This document shows positions 49,066 to 57,360 of a stretch of 64,000 nucleotides of DNA, piece by piece. The position numbers and the translations under genes are program-made. The stretch covers positions 2,666,001 to 2,730,000 of the forward strand of contig NZ_CP009281.1 of NCBI RefSeq assembly GCF_000758585.1. The letters are read 5' to 3'. A model generated the notes under the pieces. The model was not told the DNA's origin. It saw nothing but the letters and a program-made list of their open reading frames with translations, and did not search any database. Each line of letters begins with the position of its first letter. Position 1 is the first letter of the stretch. Source of the DNA: Paenibacillus sp. FSL R5-0345 (GTDB lineage: Bacteria; Bacillota; Bacilli; Paenibacillales; Paenibacillaceae).

Positions 49066-49488
49066 ATGAACATCAGCACCCGATTTGCGGTAGCTATTCA
49101 TATATTAACGTTAATCGACAGTAATAAAGAGGGCAAAAGCACCTCGGAGTGGATAGCTGGTAGCGTGAACACAAACCCTGTAGTTATTCGCCGGCTAACG
49201 AGTATGCTGCAAAAAGCAGGGCTGGTAACCGCCCGCCCGGGAGTCGCAGGAGCTTCGCTTTCACGTAGCAGCGCTGAGATTACACTACTTCAGATTTATA
49301 AGGCAGTAAACGCGGTGGAAGAGGATTCACTGTTCTCGGTTCATGAGCACCCTAACCCGGAATGTCCAGTCGGCAAAAATATTGCCAGCGCTATTGTACC
49401 CGTATTCTCGAACGCGCAAAAGGCGATGGAGAATGTCCTTCAGGAGGTTACTTTGGAGCAGATTGTCAATGAAATGCCGGAAATATAA
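49066..49488 (+). CDS. Rrf2-family transcriptional regulator (YwnA-like)
   Basis: ATG at 49066 follows AAGGAGAG; a longer frame from 49003 would overlap the promoter. The 140-residue protein has a winged-helix (FAVAIHILTLIDSN, SVNTNPVVIRRLTSMLQKAGLV) and the short Rrf2 dimer helix. Only one Cys (ECPVG) is present, so it lacks the IscR three-Cys Fe-S site and resembles B. subtilis YwnA. The signal is unknown. Confidence 0.87.
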   Translation: MNISTRFAVAIHILTLIDSNKEGKSTSEWIAGSVNTNPVVIRRLTSMLQKAGLVTARPGVAGASLSRSSAEITLLQIYKAVNAVEEDSLFSVHEHPNPECPVGKNIASAIVPVFSNAQKAMENVLQEVTLEQIVNEMPEI

Positions 49489-49513
49489 TTACTCCATATC
49501 TCAACGTAGAATG

Positions 49514-49556
49514 AAGACCACAACATGTGCTAACGTGATTGTGGTCTTTTTTTTGC
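49514..49556 (+). terminator. Terminator after the Rrf2 gene
   Basis: AAGACCACAA (49514-49523) pairs with TTGTGGTCTT (49539-49548) and leads into T8. Confidence 0.87.
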
Positions 49557-49602
49557 AGAGACTAAGGGGTTTTATAAAAAAATAGAAAAGAGGCTGATTT
49601 TT

Positions 49603-50073
49603 TTGAATACTACTATGGTTGATGTCTTAAAGGGTCAGTTTGAGCCAACGTTAGAGATGCTTACTCGATTAGTAGAAGAATGTCCTGATGAGCTTTGGTT
49701 TGACCGACAAACGAACTATTGGAAGCATATCTTTCATGCCATTACGGGGATTCAATTTTGGTTTAGAGAAGGAAGTGAAGTATTTCACATACCTACCTTA
49801 AATAAAGATATCACACCTGATTTGGATAAGGAATGTACGGAGGATCCGACGAAAGCGGAAATGGGTGCTTATGTGCAAGAAATGATAGAAAAGTCTCACT
49901 CTTTTATAGAACCATTAAACGACCAGTCTATTTTCGAACCTTGTGACGTATATAACGAATTCACTAAGGCTGATGTTATTCTAATGCAGATCAGGCACAT
50001 CCAACATCATGTTGGTTATTGCAATCATATTTTAAATTCTCATAATCATAAGGCTGTTCAATGGCTTGGTTAG
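49603..50073 (+). CDS. DinB-family protein
   Basis: TTG start with AAAGAGG nine bases upstream. The 156-residue four-helix bundle has the family metal histidines: WKHIFHAITGIQFWF in the second helix and MQIRHIQHHVGYCNHIL in the last. It may be a bacillithiol-linked transferase or hydrolase; the substrate is unknown. Single gene. Confidence 0.82.
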   Translation: MNTTMVDVLKGQFEPTLEMLTRLVEECPDELWFDRQTNYWKHIFHAITGIQFWFREGSEVFHIPTLNKDITPDLDKECTEDPTKAEMGAYVQEMIEKSHSFIEPLNDQSIFEPCDVYNEFTKADVILMQIRHIQHHVGYCNHILNSHNHKAVQWLG

Positions 50074-50212
50074 GGGACTAATGACTCAAAGAAGGGAAGT
50101 AAGACATAATTATAGAATCTGTATTTAGAAGGTAGGTAACAAAAGATAGAGGGTATAATACAATCTATATAGTTTACAAAGCTGAAGTGGAAAAATGAAC
50201 GGAGGATCTACA

Positions 50213-50947
50213 GTGGAACAAATCGCATTAATCTCAGATATACATGGAAATATCCCGGCTTTGACAGCCGTACTGGATGATATTAAGCAGCGTGGAATTA
50301 GCAGGATATTTTGCCTGGGAGATATTGTTGGAAAAGGGCCGAATTCAGATCTAGCCGTTGATATCATTAAGAACAATTGTGAAATCAGTGTTATGGGAAA
50401 CTGGGATGATTTAATGAATCAGGATGTTGATTTTGAAATGGCCCGGTGGAGCCGGAAATTGTTAGGGAAAGAACGTCTTGCTTATTTGGGTACATTACCG
50501 TTCTCGATTGAGTTTATGATGAGTGGTAAGTTTATTCGGTTATTTCATGCTTCGCCGCGAAGCTACTATGAACGGATTCAGCCTTGGGACGATTACGAGA
50601 AACGACTGTCTATGTTTGGTTGTTCCGATCTGTGCCAGGAGAAGCGACAAGCGGATATCGTTGGTTATGGGGACATTCATAATGCTTTTATTCAACATAT
50701 AGAAGGGAAGACTTTATTTAATGTAGGCAGCGTGGGGAATCCTCTGGATGTCACTCAGGCATCTTATGTGATTTTGGAGGGGGAGTATGGAGGAGTGACA
50801 GGAGCTTCTTTGAACATACAATTTGTAAGAGTCCCTTATGATATTGAGTTGGCCATTCAACAAGCCGTAGACGCGGTTATGCCAGCTACAGAGCCATATA
50901 TACGAGAGCTTAGAACTGCGCAATACAGGGGAAATGTGCGGGGATAG
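50213..50947 (+). CDS. Calcineurin-like metallophosphoesterase
   Basis: GTG at 50213 is seven bases after CGGAGGA; the ATG at 50195 overlaps it. Metal-binding blocks: ISDIHGNIPAL, CLGDIVGKGPN, MGNWDD (for GNHD), and GYGDIHNAF and NVGSVGNPLD near the end. This is the YfcE/bis(5'-nucleosyl)-type cytosolic phosphoesterase pattern. It heads a compact run of genes up to 53.6 kb. Confidence 0.87.
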   Translation: MEQIALISDIHGNIPALTAVLDDIKQRGISRIFCLGDIVGKGPNSDLAVDIIKNNCEISVMGNWDDLMNQDVDFEMARWSRKLLGKERLAYLGTLPFSIEFMMSGKFIRLFHASPRSYYERIQPWDDYEKRLSMFGCSDLCQEKRQADIVGYGDIHNAFIQHIEGKTLFNVGSVGNPLDVTQASYVILEGEYGGVTGASLNIQFVRVPYDIELAIQQAVDAVMPATEPYIRELRTAQYRGNVRG

Positions 50948-50977
50948 AAATACCAAAAAAGTAACGGAGGGAACAAA

Positions 50978-51562
50978 TTGAAGCTTAGTCACGTATTTGA
51001 GCATTTCCCTACTTTAGAAACTGAACACTTAACACTAAAAAAGATTGAAGTTAGTAACCTCGAAGAGGTATTTGGAATTTATAGCAATGATCAAGTGTTT
51101 GAGTACTGTGGTATTATTCCGAAGCATAATAAAGATACAGTGAAAAATATGATTGGACATTTTGAGCGGGATTTTAACAAAGGGGTAAGAGTGAAGTGGG
51201 GGATTTTCCGCAAAAATAATCCGTACATATTGCTAGGTATCATCGAAGCTATGGATTTTAATCAAAAAGTGGATATGGTTACGATTGGGTATTTTTTAGC
51301 GGAATCTTATTGGGGAAAAGGGATTGCAACTCAGGCGATTCAAGCAGTGAAAAAATATTTATTTGAAACTGCAGAGGTCAATCGAATCCAAGCAGAGGTC
51401 ATGCCTTTTAATGAGCGGTCCAAGCGGGTGCTCCTAAAAAGTGGCTTTATGAAAGAGGGAACGTTAAGGCAAGCTCATGTATGGTCAGGTAAAGGTCTCG
51501 TTGATTTGGAGATTTACAGCATCCTTGCAGAGGAATACGGAAAGGGAGAAAGTGGATCCTAG
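50978..51562 (+). CDS. GNAT acetyltransferase, RimJ/RimL type
   Basis: TTG start with CGGAGGG upstream. The 194-residue protein has the RimL pattern: LETEHLTLKKIEVSN at the start, TIGYFLAESYWGKGIATQAI (acetyl-CoA loop), VNRIQAEVMPFNERSKRVLLKSGF and a final EIYSILAEEY. It probably acetylates an N-terminal amino group or a small amine. It follows the phosphoesterase by 30 bases, and its stop abuts the next frame. Confidence 0.86.
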   Translation: MKLSHVFEHFPTLETEHLTLKKIEVSNLEEVFGIYSNDQVFEYCGIIPKHNKDTVKNMIGHFERDFNKGVRVKWGIFRKNNPYILLGIIEAMDFNQKVDMVTIGYFLAESYWGKGIATQAIQAVKKYLFETAEVNRIQAEVMPFNERSKRVLLKSGFMKEGTLRQAHVWSGKGLVDLEIYSILAEEYGKGESGS

Positions 51563-51579
51563 TGAAAGTAGGGGAGATT

Positions 51580-52320
51580 ATGGGGACTATCGTGGTCATA
51601 GGTGGGGGAGAGCTAATCGATCTGGAAACGCTAGAAATGGATCGTGAAGTTGTGAAGTTAACCCAAAAAGCTAATCCGAAAGCATTATTTATTCCAACAG
51701 CTAGTAGTGATGCTCCAGGTTATTGTGATACGTTCAACAAAGTGTACGGCGAGATTCTAGGCTGTGAGACAAGTCATTTATTACTTGTGAGTCAAACCTA
51801 TACCCATGAAGAAATCGTTGAGCTTATTACGTCCGCTGATCTGATTTATGTTGGTGGAGGCAATACCCGAAAAATGCTGGAGATTTGGAACAATACCGGT
51901 GTGGCTGCTCTTCTAAAAGATGCTTACACCTCTGGGACCGTATTAGCAGGGCTGAGTGCAGGATCTATTTGCTGGTTTGAATATGGGCATAGTGACTCTG
52001 AAGCGTTCGACGACCAAGGGGAATGGCAGTATATTAAACTTGAAGCAATGGGTATTCTGCCTGGTATTCATTGTCCGCATTATAATGAGGATATTCGGGT
52101 TGAGGATTTTTCGCGTATGGTTAAAGGTGGAGGGTTGCCTGGCATCGCAGTGGATAATAACTGTGCCATCATCTACAAGGATCATGAATTTAAGGTGATG
52201 TCGACCAGAGAAGAAGCCAAAGCCTACCGTGTGATGGACACCGAGCAAGGGGTTGTCGTTACGGAAATCGAAGAACATCTAAGCTACAGACCTCTTAAAG
52301 AACTGTATGGTGCGCTATGA
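51580..52320 (+). CDS. Peptidase S51 family (cyanophycinase/peptidase E-like)
   Basis: ATG at 51580 is preceded by AGGGGAG; a GTG at 51562 would overlap the previous stop. The catalytic nucleophile lies in LAGLSAGSICWF; YVGGGNTRKMLEIW and the final PGIHCPHYNEDIR match the family. S51 enzymes cleave Asp-X dipeptides or cyanophycin-like peptides. Its TGA overlaps the next ATG. Confidence 0.85.
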   Translation: MGTIVVIGGGELIDLETLEMDREVVKLTQKANPKALFIPTASSDAPGYCDTFNKVYGEILGCETSHLLLVSQTYTHEEIVELITSADLIYVGGGNTRKMLEIWNNTGVAALLKDAYTSGTVLAGLSAGSICWFEYGHSDSEAFDDQGEWQYIKLEAMGILPGIHCPHYNEDIRVEDFSRMVKGGGLPGIAVDNNCAIIYKDHEFKVMSTREEAKAYRVMDTEQGVVVTEIEEHLSYRPLKELYGAL

Positions 52321-52856
52321 TTATTTTTGAGCAGCAAGAGATCAGGCTAAGAACACTCGAACCGGGTGATGCTGGGTTGCTTATGAAATGGCTCTCAGAT
52401 CCTGTTGTACTGGAATTTTACGAAGGTCGTGATCGACCGCATGATCTGGAGCTGGTTAGGAAGCATTTTTATGAGGATCGAGATGAAGTCACGCGGTGTA
52501 TTGTGCAATATAGGGAGCAGGATATAGGATACCTCCAGTTCTATCTGATTGATGAAGAAGAAGTAGAGGAATACGGTTATACAGAATTTAAAGGTAAAAT
52601 ATTCGGGATGGACCAGTTCATTGGTGAGGCGGAGTGGTGGAATCAAGGCATAGGCTCGCAGCTCATCAAAAAAACAGTTAACTATCTTATTGAAAACAAA
52701 CAGGCTGTTAAAATCGTAATGGACCCGCAAGCTTGGAATAAGAGAGCGCTGAGGGCATATGAGAAAAGTGGCTTTGTAAAGAAGAAATACCTTGAGAAGC
52801 ATGAAATGCATGAAGGAGAACTAAGAGATTGTTGGTTGATTGAATATGAGGTGTAG
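52317..52856 (+). CDS. GNAT acetyltransferase, AAC(6')-like
   Basis: The 179-residue protein begins IRLRTLEPGDAGLLMKWLSD and contains GMDQFIGEAEWWNQGIGSQL and VMDPQAWNKRALRAYEKSGF, the block order of the AAC(6')-Ib/RimI-like acetyltransferases. Whether it modifies aminoglycosides is not known. It overlaps the S51 peptidase gene (ATGA) and is followed at once by the lipoprotein gene, whose ribosome site follows its stop. Confidence 0.85.
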   Translation: MIIFEQQEIRLRTLEPGDAGLLMKWLSDPVVLEFYEGRDRPHDLELVRKHFYEDRDEVTRCIVQYREQDIGYLQFYLIDEEEVEEYGYTEFKGKIFGMDQFIGEAEWWNQGIGSQLIKKTVNYLIENKQAVKIVMDPQAWNKRALRAYEKSGFVKKKYLEKHEMHEGELRDCWLIEYEV

Positions 52857-52869
52857 AGAGGAGGGGGCC

Positions 52870-53241
52870 ATGAAAACAAATCAGATTTATATCATCCTAG
52901 CGAGTTTTATTCTTGGGATTTCATTTATTATTGGATGTTCATTTATTAATGGCGATAAAGAAACGAAAGTCGATCAAGAACAGACTCCATCGATAACAAC
53001 AGCGGATAAGCTGCTTATGGATATTAAAGAGACGGCCTTATACCTGAATTTGACTGAAGCTCAGGTGATGAATATTATTACAACGGAGCATAACAGTTTA
53101 AAGCTTGGGTCTTTTCCTGGTACTCCCTTTCCTTATATAAATGTAGACAATAAATATCTTTTTAACAAAGACTTATTATCAAAATGGGTTGCGGAAGCCT
53201 CCTTAAATAGGAGAGTTTATCTGAACGGACAAACAAAATAA
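52870..53241 (+). CDS. Lipoprotein carrying an excisionase (HTH_17)-like domain
   Basis: ATG at 52870 follows GAGGAGGGGG; a longer reading from 52840 overlaps the previous gene. A lipoprotein signal (ILASFILGISFIIGCS, Cys about 20) is followed by an acidic linker. The remaining segment (LLMDIKETALYLNLTEAQVM, then FPYINVDNKYLFNKDLLSKW) follows the spacing of MerR/excisionase helix-turn-helix units, though it would lie outside the membrane. Function unknown. Confidence 0.6.
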   Translation: MKTNQIYIILASFILGISFIIGCSFINGDKETKVDQEQTPSITTADKLLMDIKETALYLNLTEAQVMNIITTEHNSLKLGSFPGTPFPYINVDNKYLFNKDLLSKWVAEASLNRRVYLNGQTK

Positions 53242-53262
53242 GGTTTTACTCGGATAAGGAAG

Positions 53263-53595
53263 GTGCGCTCTATTAAACTACTGTTCGTCTGCAGCCAGAA
53301 TCGTTGGCGGAGTCTAACTGCGGAGAAGATATTTCAAGGAATCGACGGTCATGAAGTGAGATCTGCTGGAACAGAGGATCAAGCCAGAATCAAACTTTCT
53401 GCGGGGCATGTGGGCTGGGCGGATGTTATTTTTGTGATGGAGAAGAAGCATGTTCGAAGAATTCAAGATAAATTTAGAGACATTGTAATCGGCAAAAGAA
53501 TAATTTGTCTGAATATATCAGATGATTATAAGTATATGGATGAAGACTTAATTGGACTTCTGGAGTCCAGTGTGTCTGAATATTTACAGGAATAG
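53263..53595 (+). CDS. Small protein-tyrosine-phosphatase-like protein (COG4551 type)
   Basis: GTG start; AAGGAAG upstream. The 110-residue protein begins LLFVCSQNRWRSLTAEKIF: CSQNRWRS fits the C-x5-R-S/T loop of low-molecular-weight phosphatases. VRSAGTEDQARIKLSAGHVGWADVIFVMEKKH is the other family block. It is shorter than true LMW-PTPs and lacks the classical C-terminal DP motif (IPDDYxxMD appears as ISDDYKYMDEDL). Cytosolic; substrate unknown. Confidence 0.8.
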   Translation: MRSIKLLFVCSQNRWRSLTAEKIFQGIDGHEVRSAGTEDQARIKLSAGHVGWADVIFVMEKKHVRRIQDKFRDIVIGKRIICLNISDDYKYMDEDLIGLLESSVSEYLQE

Positions 53596-53662
53596 CTCTT
53601 CTAAGGATGTTATGAATCATGTTTGGCTGTGAATCAGTCGGCATGATTTTTTTTATTGGTAA

Positions 53663-53723
53663 TTGACAAACATATAGAAGGTAACTATACTAAAGATAGT
53701 TAATTTGTAACTGAACAAGTTAC
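53663..53723 (+). promoter_or_regulatory. Promoter with two inverted-repeat operators, catechol dioxygenase gene
   Basis: TTGACA (53663-53668), 17 bases, TATACT (53686-53691). TAACTAT-N7-ATAGTTA (53682-53702) covers the -10 and the start point; GTAACT-N5-AGTTAC (53707-53723) lies just downstream. Two perfect palindromes over the start imply repression, in the manner of the DUF24/MarR-type YodB and CatR regulators of B. subtilis catDE. The regulator gene is not in the window. Confidence 0.65.
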
Positions 53724-53744
53724 AGGAGATTGGGAGGAAACATT

Positions 53745-54620
53745 ATGACAACTAAAACAACACTTCATCCGGACGTAGCAATTGGTCTGGTACAAATTAG
53801 GGTAAGTAATTTAGAGCGTTCGCTCACTTTTTATAAGAACGTTGTGGGACTAAGTGTCTTGCGGCAATCTGGCCGTGAGGTAGAAATGACTGCTGATGGC
53901 GAGAATGTGTTATTGATTCTGCGGGAGATTGAGAACGCAAGGGTGCTTCGCCCGAACTCTGTGGCTGGACTGTATCATTTTGCCATCCTTGTTCCGGATC
54001 GTCCGAGCCTGGGACTTGTTGTTCGCAACTTGATTGCTTCAGGGATTGAAGTAGGTCAGGGGGATCATTTGGTGAGTGAAGCGCTGTACATTCAGGATCC
54101 AGACAACAATGGAATCGAAATTTATCGAGATCGTCCTAAGGATACATGGAAGTATGATGCAGAAGGTCATGTAGTGATGACAACGGATCCAGTAGATGTA
54201 GATGGATTGTTGGCAGCTTCTGAAGGTTTACAATGGAACGGGTTGCCTGCTGGAACAGTAATCGGCCATGTGCACTTTCATGTAGGTAATTTAACTAAGG
54301 CGAAGGAGTTCTACGTTGGTTTGCTTGGATTTGATCTAGTAGCTAATTATGGCAGTGCGGCAATGTTTATCTCCGCAGGTGGGTATCATCACCATATTGG
54401 GTTGAATATTTGGGCGGGGCAAGGTGCACCTGCGGCTCCTGCTGATGCAGTAGGAATTGATTATTTCACCTTACTTTTCCCGAATGAAGAGGAACGTGCG
54501 GCTGTCGTTGAGCGTGTTCAGCAGGCTGGCTACACTGTTGTGGAAGAGAACGGGGACCCTACATTCAAAGATCCTTGGAACATTGGGATCAGACTCATCG
54601 TGAAGAGTCACACGAAATAA
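53745..54620 (+). CDS. catE: Extradiol (catechol 2,3-) dioxygenase of the glyoxalase superfamily
   Basis: ATG at 53745 follows GGGAGGA. Two tandem glyoxalase modules: VQIRVSNLERSLTFYKNVVGL (residues about 12-140) and GHVHFHVGNLTKAKEFYVGLLGF (about 165-285). Metal ligands include the His of VHFHV and the HHHIGLNIW block. The length (291) and block order match B. subtilis CatE, which opens catechol rings and is induced by quinone stress. A catD gene is absent here. The gene symbol is given by resemblance only. Confidence 0.82.
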   Translation: MTTKTTLHPDVAIGLVQIRVSNLERSLTFYKNVVGLSVLRQSGREVEMTADGENVLLILREIENARVLRPNSVAGLYHFAILVPDRPSLGLVVRNLIASGIEVGQGDHLVSEALYIQDPDNNGIEIYRDRPKDTWKYDAEGHVVMTTDPVDVDGLLAASEGLQWNGLPAGTVIGHVHFHVGNLTKAKEFYVGLLGFDLVANYGSAAMFISAGGYHHHIGLNIWAGQGAPAAPADAVGIDYFTLLFPNEEERAAVVERVQQAGYTVVEENGDPTFKDPWNIGIRLIVKSHTK

Positions 54621-54722
54621 CTAATCTTTGGGAAAATAAACCTTTATATGGATAAAAAGAACTATTCATTCTCGTCCATTTATTTTATAATATTTGGAAA
54701 TAGATGGTCGGAAGGGTGAAGG

Positions 54723-55622
54723 TTGTTGGAATCATTCAAAATGGCGTATGTGATCCTTTGTCACAAAAATTCTGAACAGATCAATATGCTAATCGATAGT
54801 TTAACTAGTGAATCCGTCGAGTTTTTCCTGCATGTCGATCAGAAAAGTGATATTGAAGCTGACATTACCCATCGTGATGATATCCATTTTGTGGAAGATC
54901 CTATTGATGTACAGTGGGGACATTATAGTCAGATTGAATGTATTTTGAAGTGTTTTGCGCTGATCAAACAACATGGGAAGTTCAGTTATATTCACATTAT
55001 AAGTGGTCAGGATATGCCCCTTGCTTCCAATGAGGTTATTCTTGAGTTCTTTAAGGAGAATCAGGGGGATGAATTTGTGAAGTATCTCCAATTACCGAAC
55101 GTTTCTGAAACGTGGGGATGTTATGAGCGGGTATCGGTTTATTATCCTAGATTCTTGATCTCAAGGACCAGACGTATGGCAGCTATTAGAATGAGGTATA
55201 TTAAATTAGTAATGAGTGTTCCGTTCCTGCAAAGAAGGTTGGACGCTCTCCCAAAAGCACTATACAAAGGCTCGAACTGGATGTCCATTACAGGTGAATG
55301 TATGGAATACATCATGGAGTTCATTTCTACTACTCCGGAGTATGTTAGATTTTTTAAGAACTCACTATGTGGTGATGAAATCTTCTTCCATACGATTATT
55401 TTGAATAGTACTTTTAAGAGCAATGTACGGAGTGAAATTAAAAGGTATACAGACTGGGAAACAGGACCGGATTATCCTCGAACGTTAACGCTAGAAGATT
55501 ATGAACGGATCACTCGTACCGCTGGTACAGAATGCTTTTGGGGTAGGAAGTTTGATCTGGATATTGATAGAGCCATCGTTCAGAATCTCCTTAATATAAA
55601 TTCTAAAATAAAAATATCGTAA
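54723..55622 (+). CDS. GT14 glycosyltransferase (core-2/I-branching enzyme-like)
   Basis: TTG start at 54723 is tentative; ATG at 54741 is an alternative. The 299-residue protein has the domain core: AYVILCHKNSEQINMLIDSL, FFLHVDQKSD, WGHYSQIECILKCFALIKQ, YIHIISGQDMPLAS, and LYKGSNWMSITGECMEYIMEF with a final SLCGDEIFFHTII. These enzymes attach beta-1,6 GlcNAc in eukaryotes; in bacteria the substrate is mostly a cell-surface polymer. No signal peptide. Single gene. Confidence 0.87.
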   Translation: MLESFKMAYVILCHKNSEQINMLIDSLTSESVEFFLHVDQKSDIEADITHRDDIHFVEDPIDVQWGHYSQIECILKCFALIKQHGKFSYIHIISGQDMPLASNEVILEFFKENQGDEFVKYLQLPNVSETWGCYERVSVYYPRFLISRTRRMAAIRMRYIKLVMSVPFLQRRLDALPKALYKGSNWMSITGECMEYIMEFISTTPEYVRFFKNSLCGDEIFFHTIILNSTFKSNVRSEIKRYTDWETGPDYPRTLTLEDYERITRTAGTECFWGRKFDLDIDRAIVQNLLNINSKIKIS

Positions 55623-55644
55623 ACACATACAGGAGGACAAGCTT

Positions 55645-56280
55645 ATGAAAATCGCAGTTGTTGGAGCAAGTGGAAAAGCCGGAAGCCGAATCACTCAGGA
55701 AGCACTAGATAGAGGCCATGAAGTTACAGCCATTGTACGGGATGCATCGAAAGTTACAAATAAGAAGGCAAAAGTTATTGAAAAGGATGTATTTGCGCTT
55801 ACCGCTGAAGATTTAAAGGGTTTTGATGTGGTGGTAAATGCTTTTGGAGCACCGTTTGGACAAGAGCATCTGCATGTGGAGGCCGGAAATGTGCTTATTG
55901 AAGCGTTGAAGGATGCCCCTAACACAAGATTGATTGTAGTTGGAGGTGCGGGAAGTCTATATGTAGATGAAGCTAAGACGCTTAAAGTGATAGATACCCC
56001 TGATTTCCCTGACTTTATCAAGCCAACGGCTACGAATCAAGGGAAGAACCTGGAGATTCTGCAAGGTACAGATTCCCTGTCTTGGACTTTCGTTAGCCCA
56101 TCCGCTAATTTTGCTATAGGGACAAGAACGGGGTCTTACGTAAAAGGTAAAGATAATCTGCTTGTGAATTCCAAGGGTGAGAGCTATGTGAGCTATGAAG
56201 ATTATGCGATTGCTATTGTAGATGAGATTGAACAACCACAGCATATTCGCGAGCGCTTTACAGTTGTTTCGGAATCTTAA
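55645..56280 (+). CDS. NAD(P)-binding atypical SDR (NmrA/YwnB-like)
   Basis: The 211-residue protein has VVGASGKAGSRI as its dinucleotide loop and LIVVGGAGSLYVDEAK as a conserved strand; it ends SYEDYAIAIVDEIEQPQH. It matches B. subtilis YwnB and other NmrA-like reductases with roles in redox or quinone handling. AGGAGG precedes the ATG. A terminator follows. Confidence 0.87.
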   Translation: MKIAVVGASGKAGSRITQEALDRGHEVTAIVRDASKVTNKKAKVIEKDVFALTAEDLKGFDVVVNAFGAPFGQEHLHVEAGNVLIEALKDAPNTRLIVVGGAGSLYVDEAKTLKVIDTPDFPDFIKPTATNQGKNLEILQGTDSLSWTFVSPSANFAIGTRTGSYVKGKDNLLVNSKGESYVSYEDYAIAIVDEIEQPQHIRERFTVVSES

Positions 56281-56312
56281 GTGAGTATAACGAGTAGGGA
56301 TCAACTATGAAT

Positions 56313-56349
56313 AAGAAGGCAGAGCCATCCGGGCTCTGCCTTCTTGTAT
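56313..56349. terminator. Bidirectional terminator, ywnB-like / MBL hydrolase genes
   Basis: AAGAAGGCAGAGCC (56313-56326) pairs with GGCTCTGCCTTCTT (56332-56345), loop ATCCG. Confidence 0.85.
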
Positions 56350-56353
56350 ATAC

Positions 56354-57109
56354 TTATTCTTTTTCTTCAGCAATTTCAGCAATTCGTTTCTTTGCATCAC
56401 CGCGATAAATCCCGCCATGATAGCAAATGACCTTCTCAATTTCATACTCAGAGAACTTAGCCAGAGAGGATAAGGCTAACTTCATGTCAGGCGTTGCCGA
56501 AGGAGTGGGCCCATGCAGCTCACCGTCTTGAACCGTTAGCGCATCCGCGGCAATCAGCGTACGGCTATTATGATGGTACAGACTCAGATGCCCAGGGCTA
56601 TGTCCTGGTGTATGAATAATCGTAATTCCCCCGGCAAGAGGCAGCATTTCCCCATCCATGAGGGTTTGATCTACTCTTCCCTTAGGGGGATGGGATAACA
56701 CGGATAGGAAAGCGTGGCGCCATTCCTCTGGTACATGAGGGGGGATCATGGCTTCTGCCGCTGCTAAAGCTTCAGGGGTGTGTTTAAGGAGCATCCGCTC
56801 TCCTTCAATATAAGGCTTTTCGATTTCATGAGCCAGAACAGTAAGGCTTAGGCTTTCATCTGATAACAGGGCAGGTAAGCTCCCAATATGATCTAAATCT
56901 TGATGTGTGATGATTACAGTACGTAGTTGTTCCCAAGGTACGTGGGCTTCTTTTAGAGCCTCTTTGAACATGGGGAGCAGGCCCGGAAATCCAGTGTCGA
57001 CGAGTACAGCTGAATTTTGATCCCAGAGCAATGTGGGGTAAATGGTGTCACTGCCACCCATAACCTGTGCTGTAATCTCTAACATTTCTATTCCACTAGC
57101 AATATGCAT
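56354..57109 (-). CDS. MBL-fold metallo-hydrolase
   Basis: The 251-residue protein has metal blocks ITHQDLDHIGSL (the H-x-D-x-D-H variant), HTPGHSPGHLSLY, IAADAL and CYHGG. The Q-D in place of x-H is a recurrent variant in the YqjP/AhlD-like part of this superfamily, so it is probably an active hydrolase of lactones, thioesters or glutathione-type substrates; the specific substrate is unknown. GGAGGG (57111-57116) precedes the ATG. Single gene. Confidence 0.87.
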   Translation of the reverse strand: MHIASGIEMLEITAQVMGGSDTIYPTLLWDQNSAVLVDTGFPGLLPMFKEALKEAHVPWEQLRTVIITHQDLDHIGSLPALLSDESLSLTVLAHEIEKPYIEGERMLLKHTPEALAAAEAMIPPHVPEEWRHAFLSVLSHPPKGRVDQTLMDGEMLPLAGGITIIHTPGHSPGHLSLYHHNSRTLIAADALTVQDGELHGPTPSATPDMKLALSSLAKFSEYEIEKVICYHGGIYRGDAKKRIAEIAEEKE

Positions 57110-57360
57110 AAGATCCCTCCATGATTGGTAATAAGAGCGATGCCGTTAGGCTAATGCATATAATACTCAAAATAAATTATGATTTCAATAGTGTAATTTA
57201 TTATTATAACACATAAAAATATTTTTGTCAATATTCATTTGATGTATTTTTTGTGGAATTTCTAGATGAAAATGATCTTTAGGATCGCCTTACGCTTGAT
57301 TTTGCCCTCAACTAAAAATTTGCGATATAATAATCAAATAAAAATGGGAGCTGATGTGGT

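Noticed and set aside
56865..56910. MBL hydrolase missing a metal ligand (Q-D in place of x-H)
   Set aside because: The H-x-D-x-D-H variant recurs in the superfamily and need not mean loss of activity.
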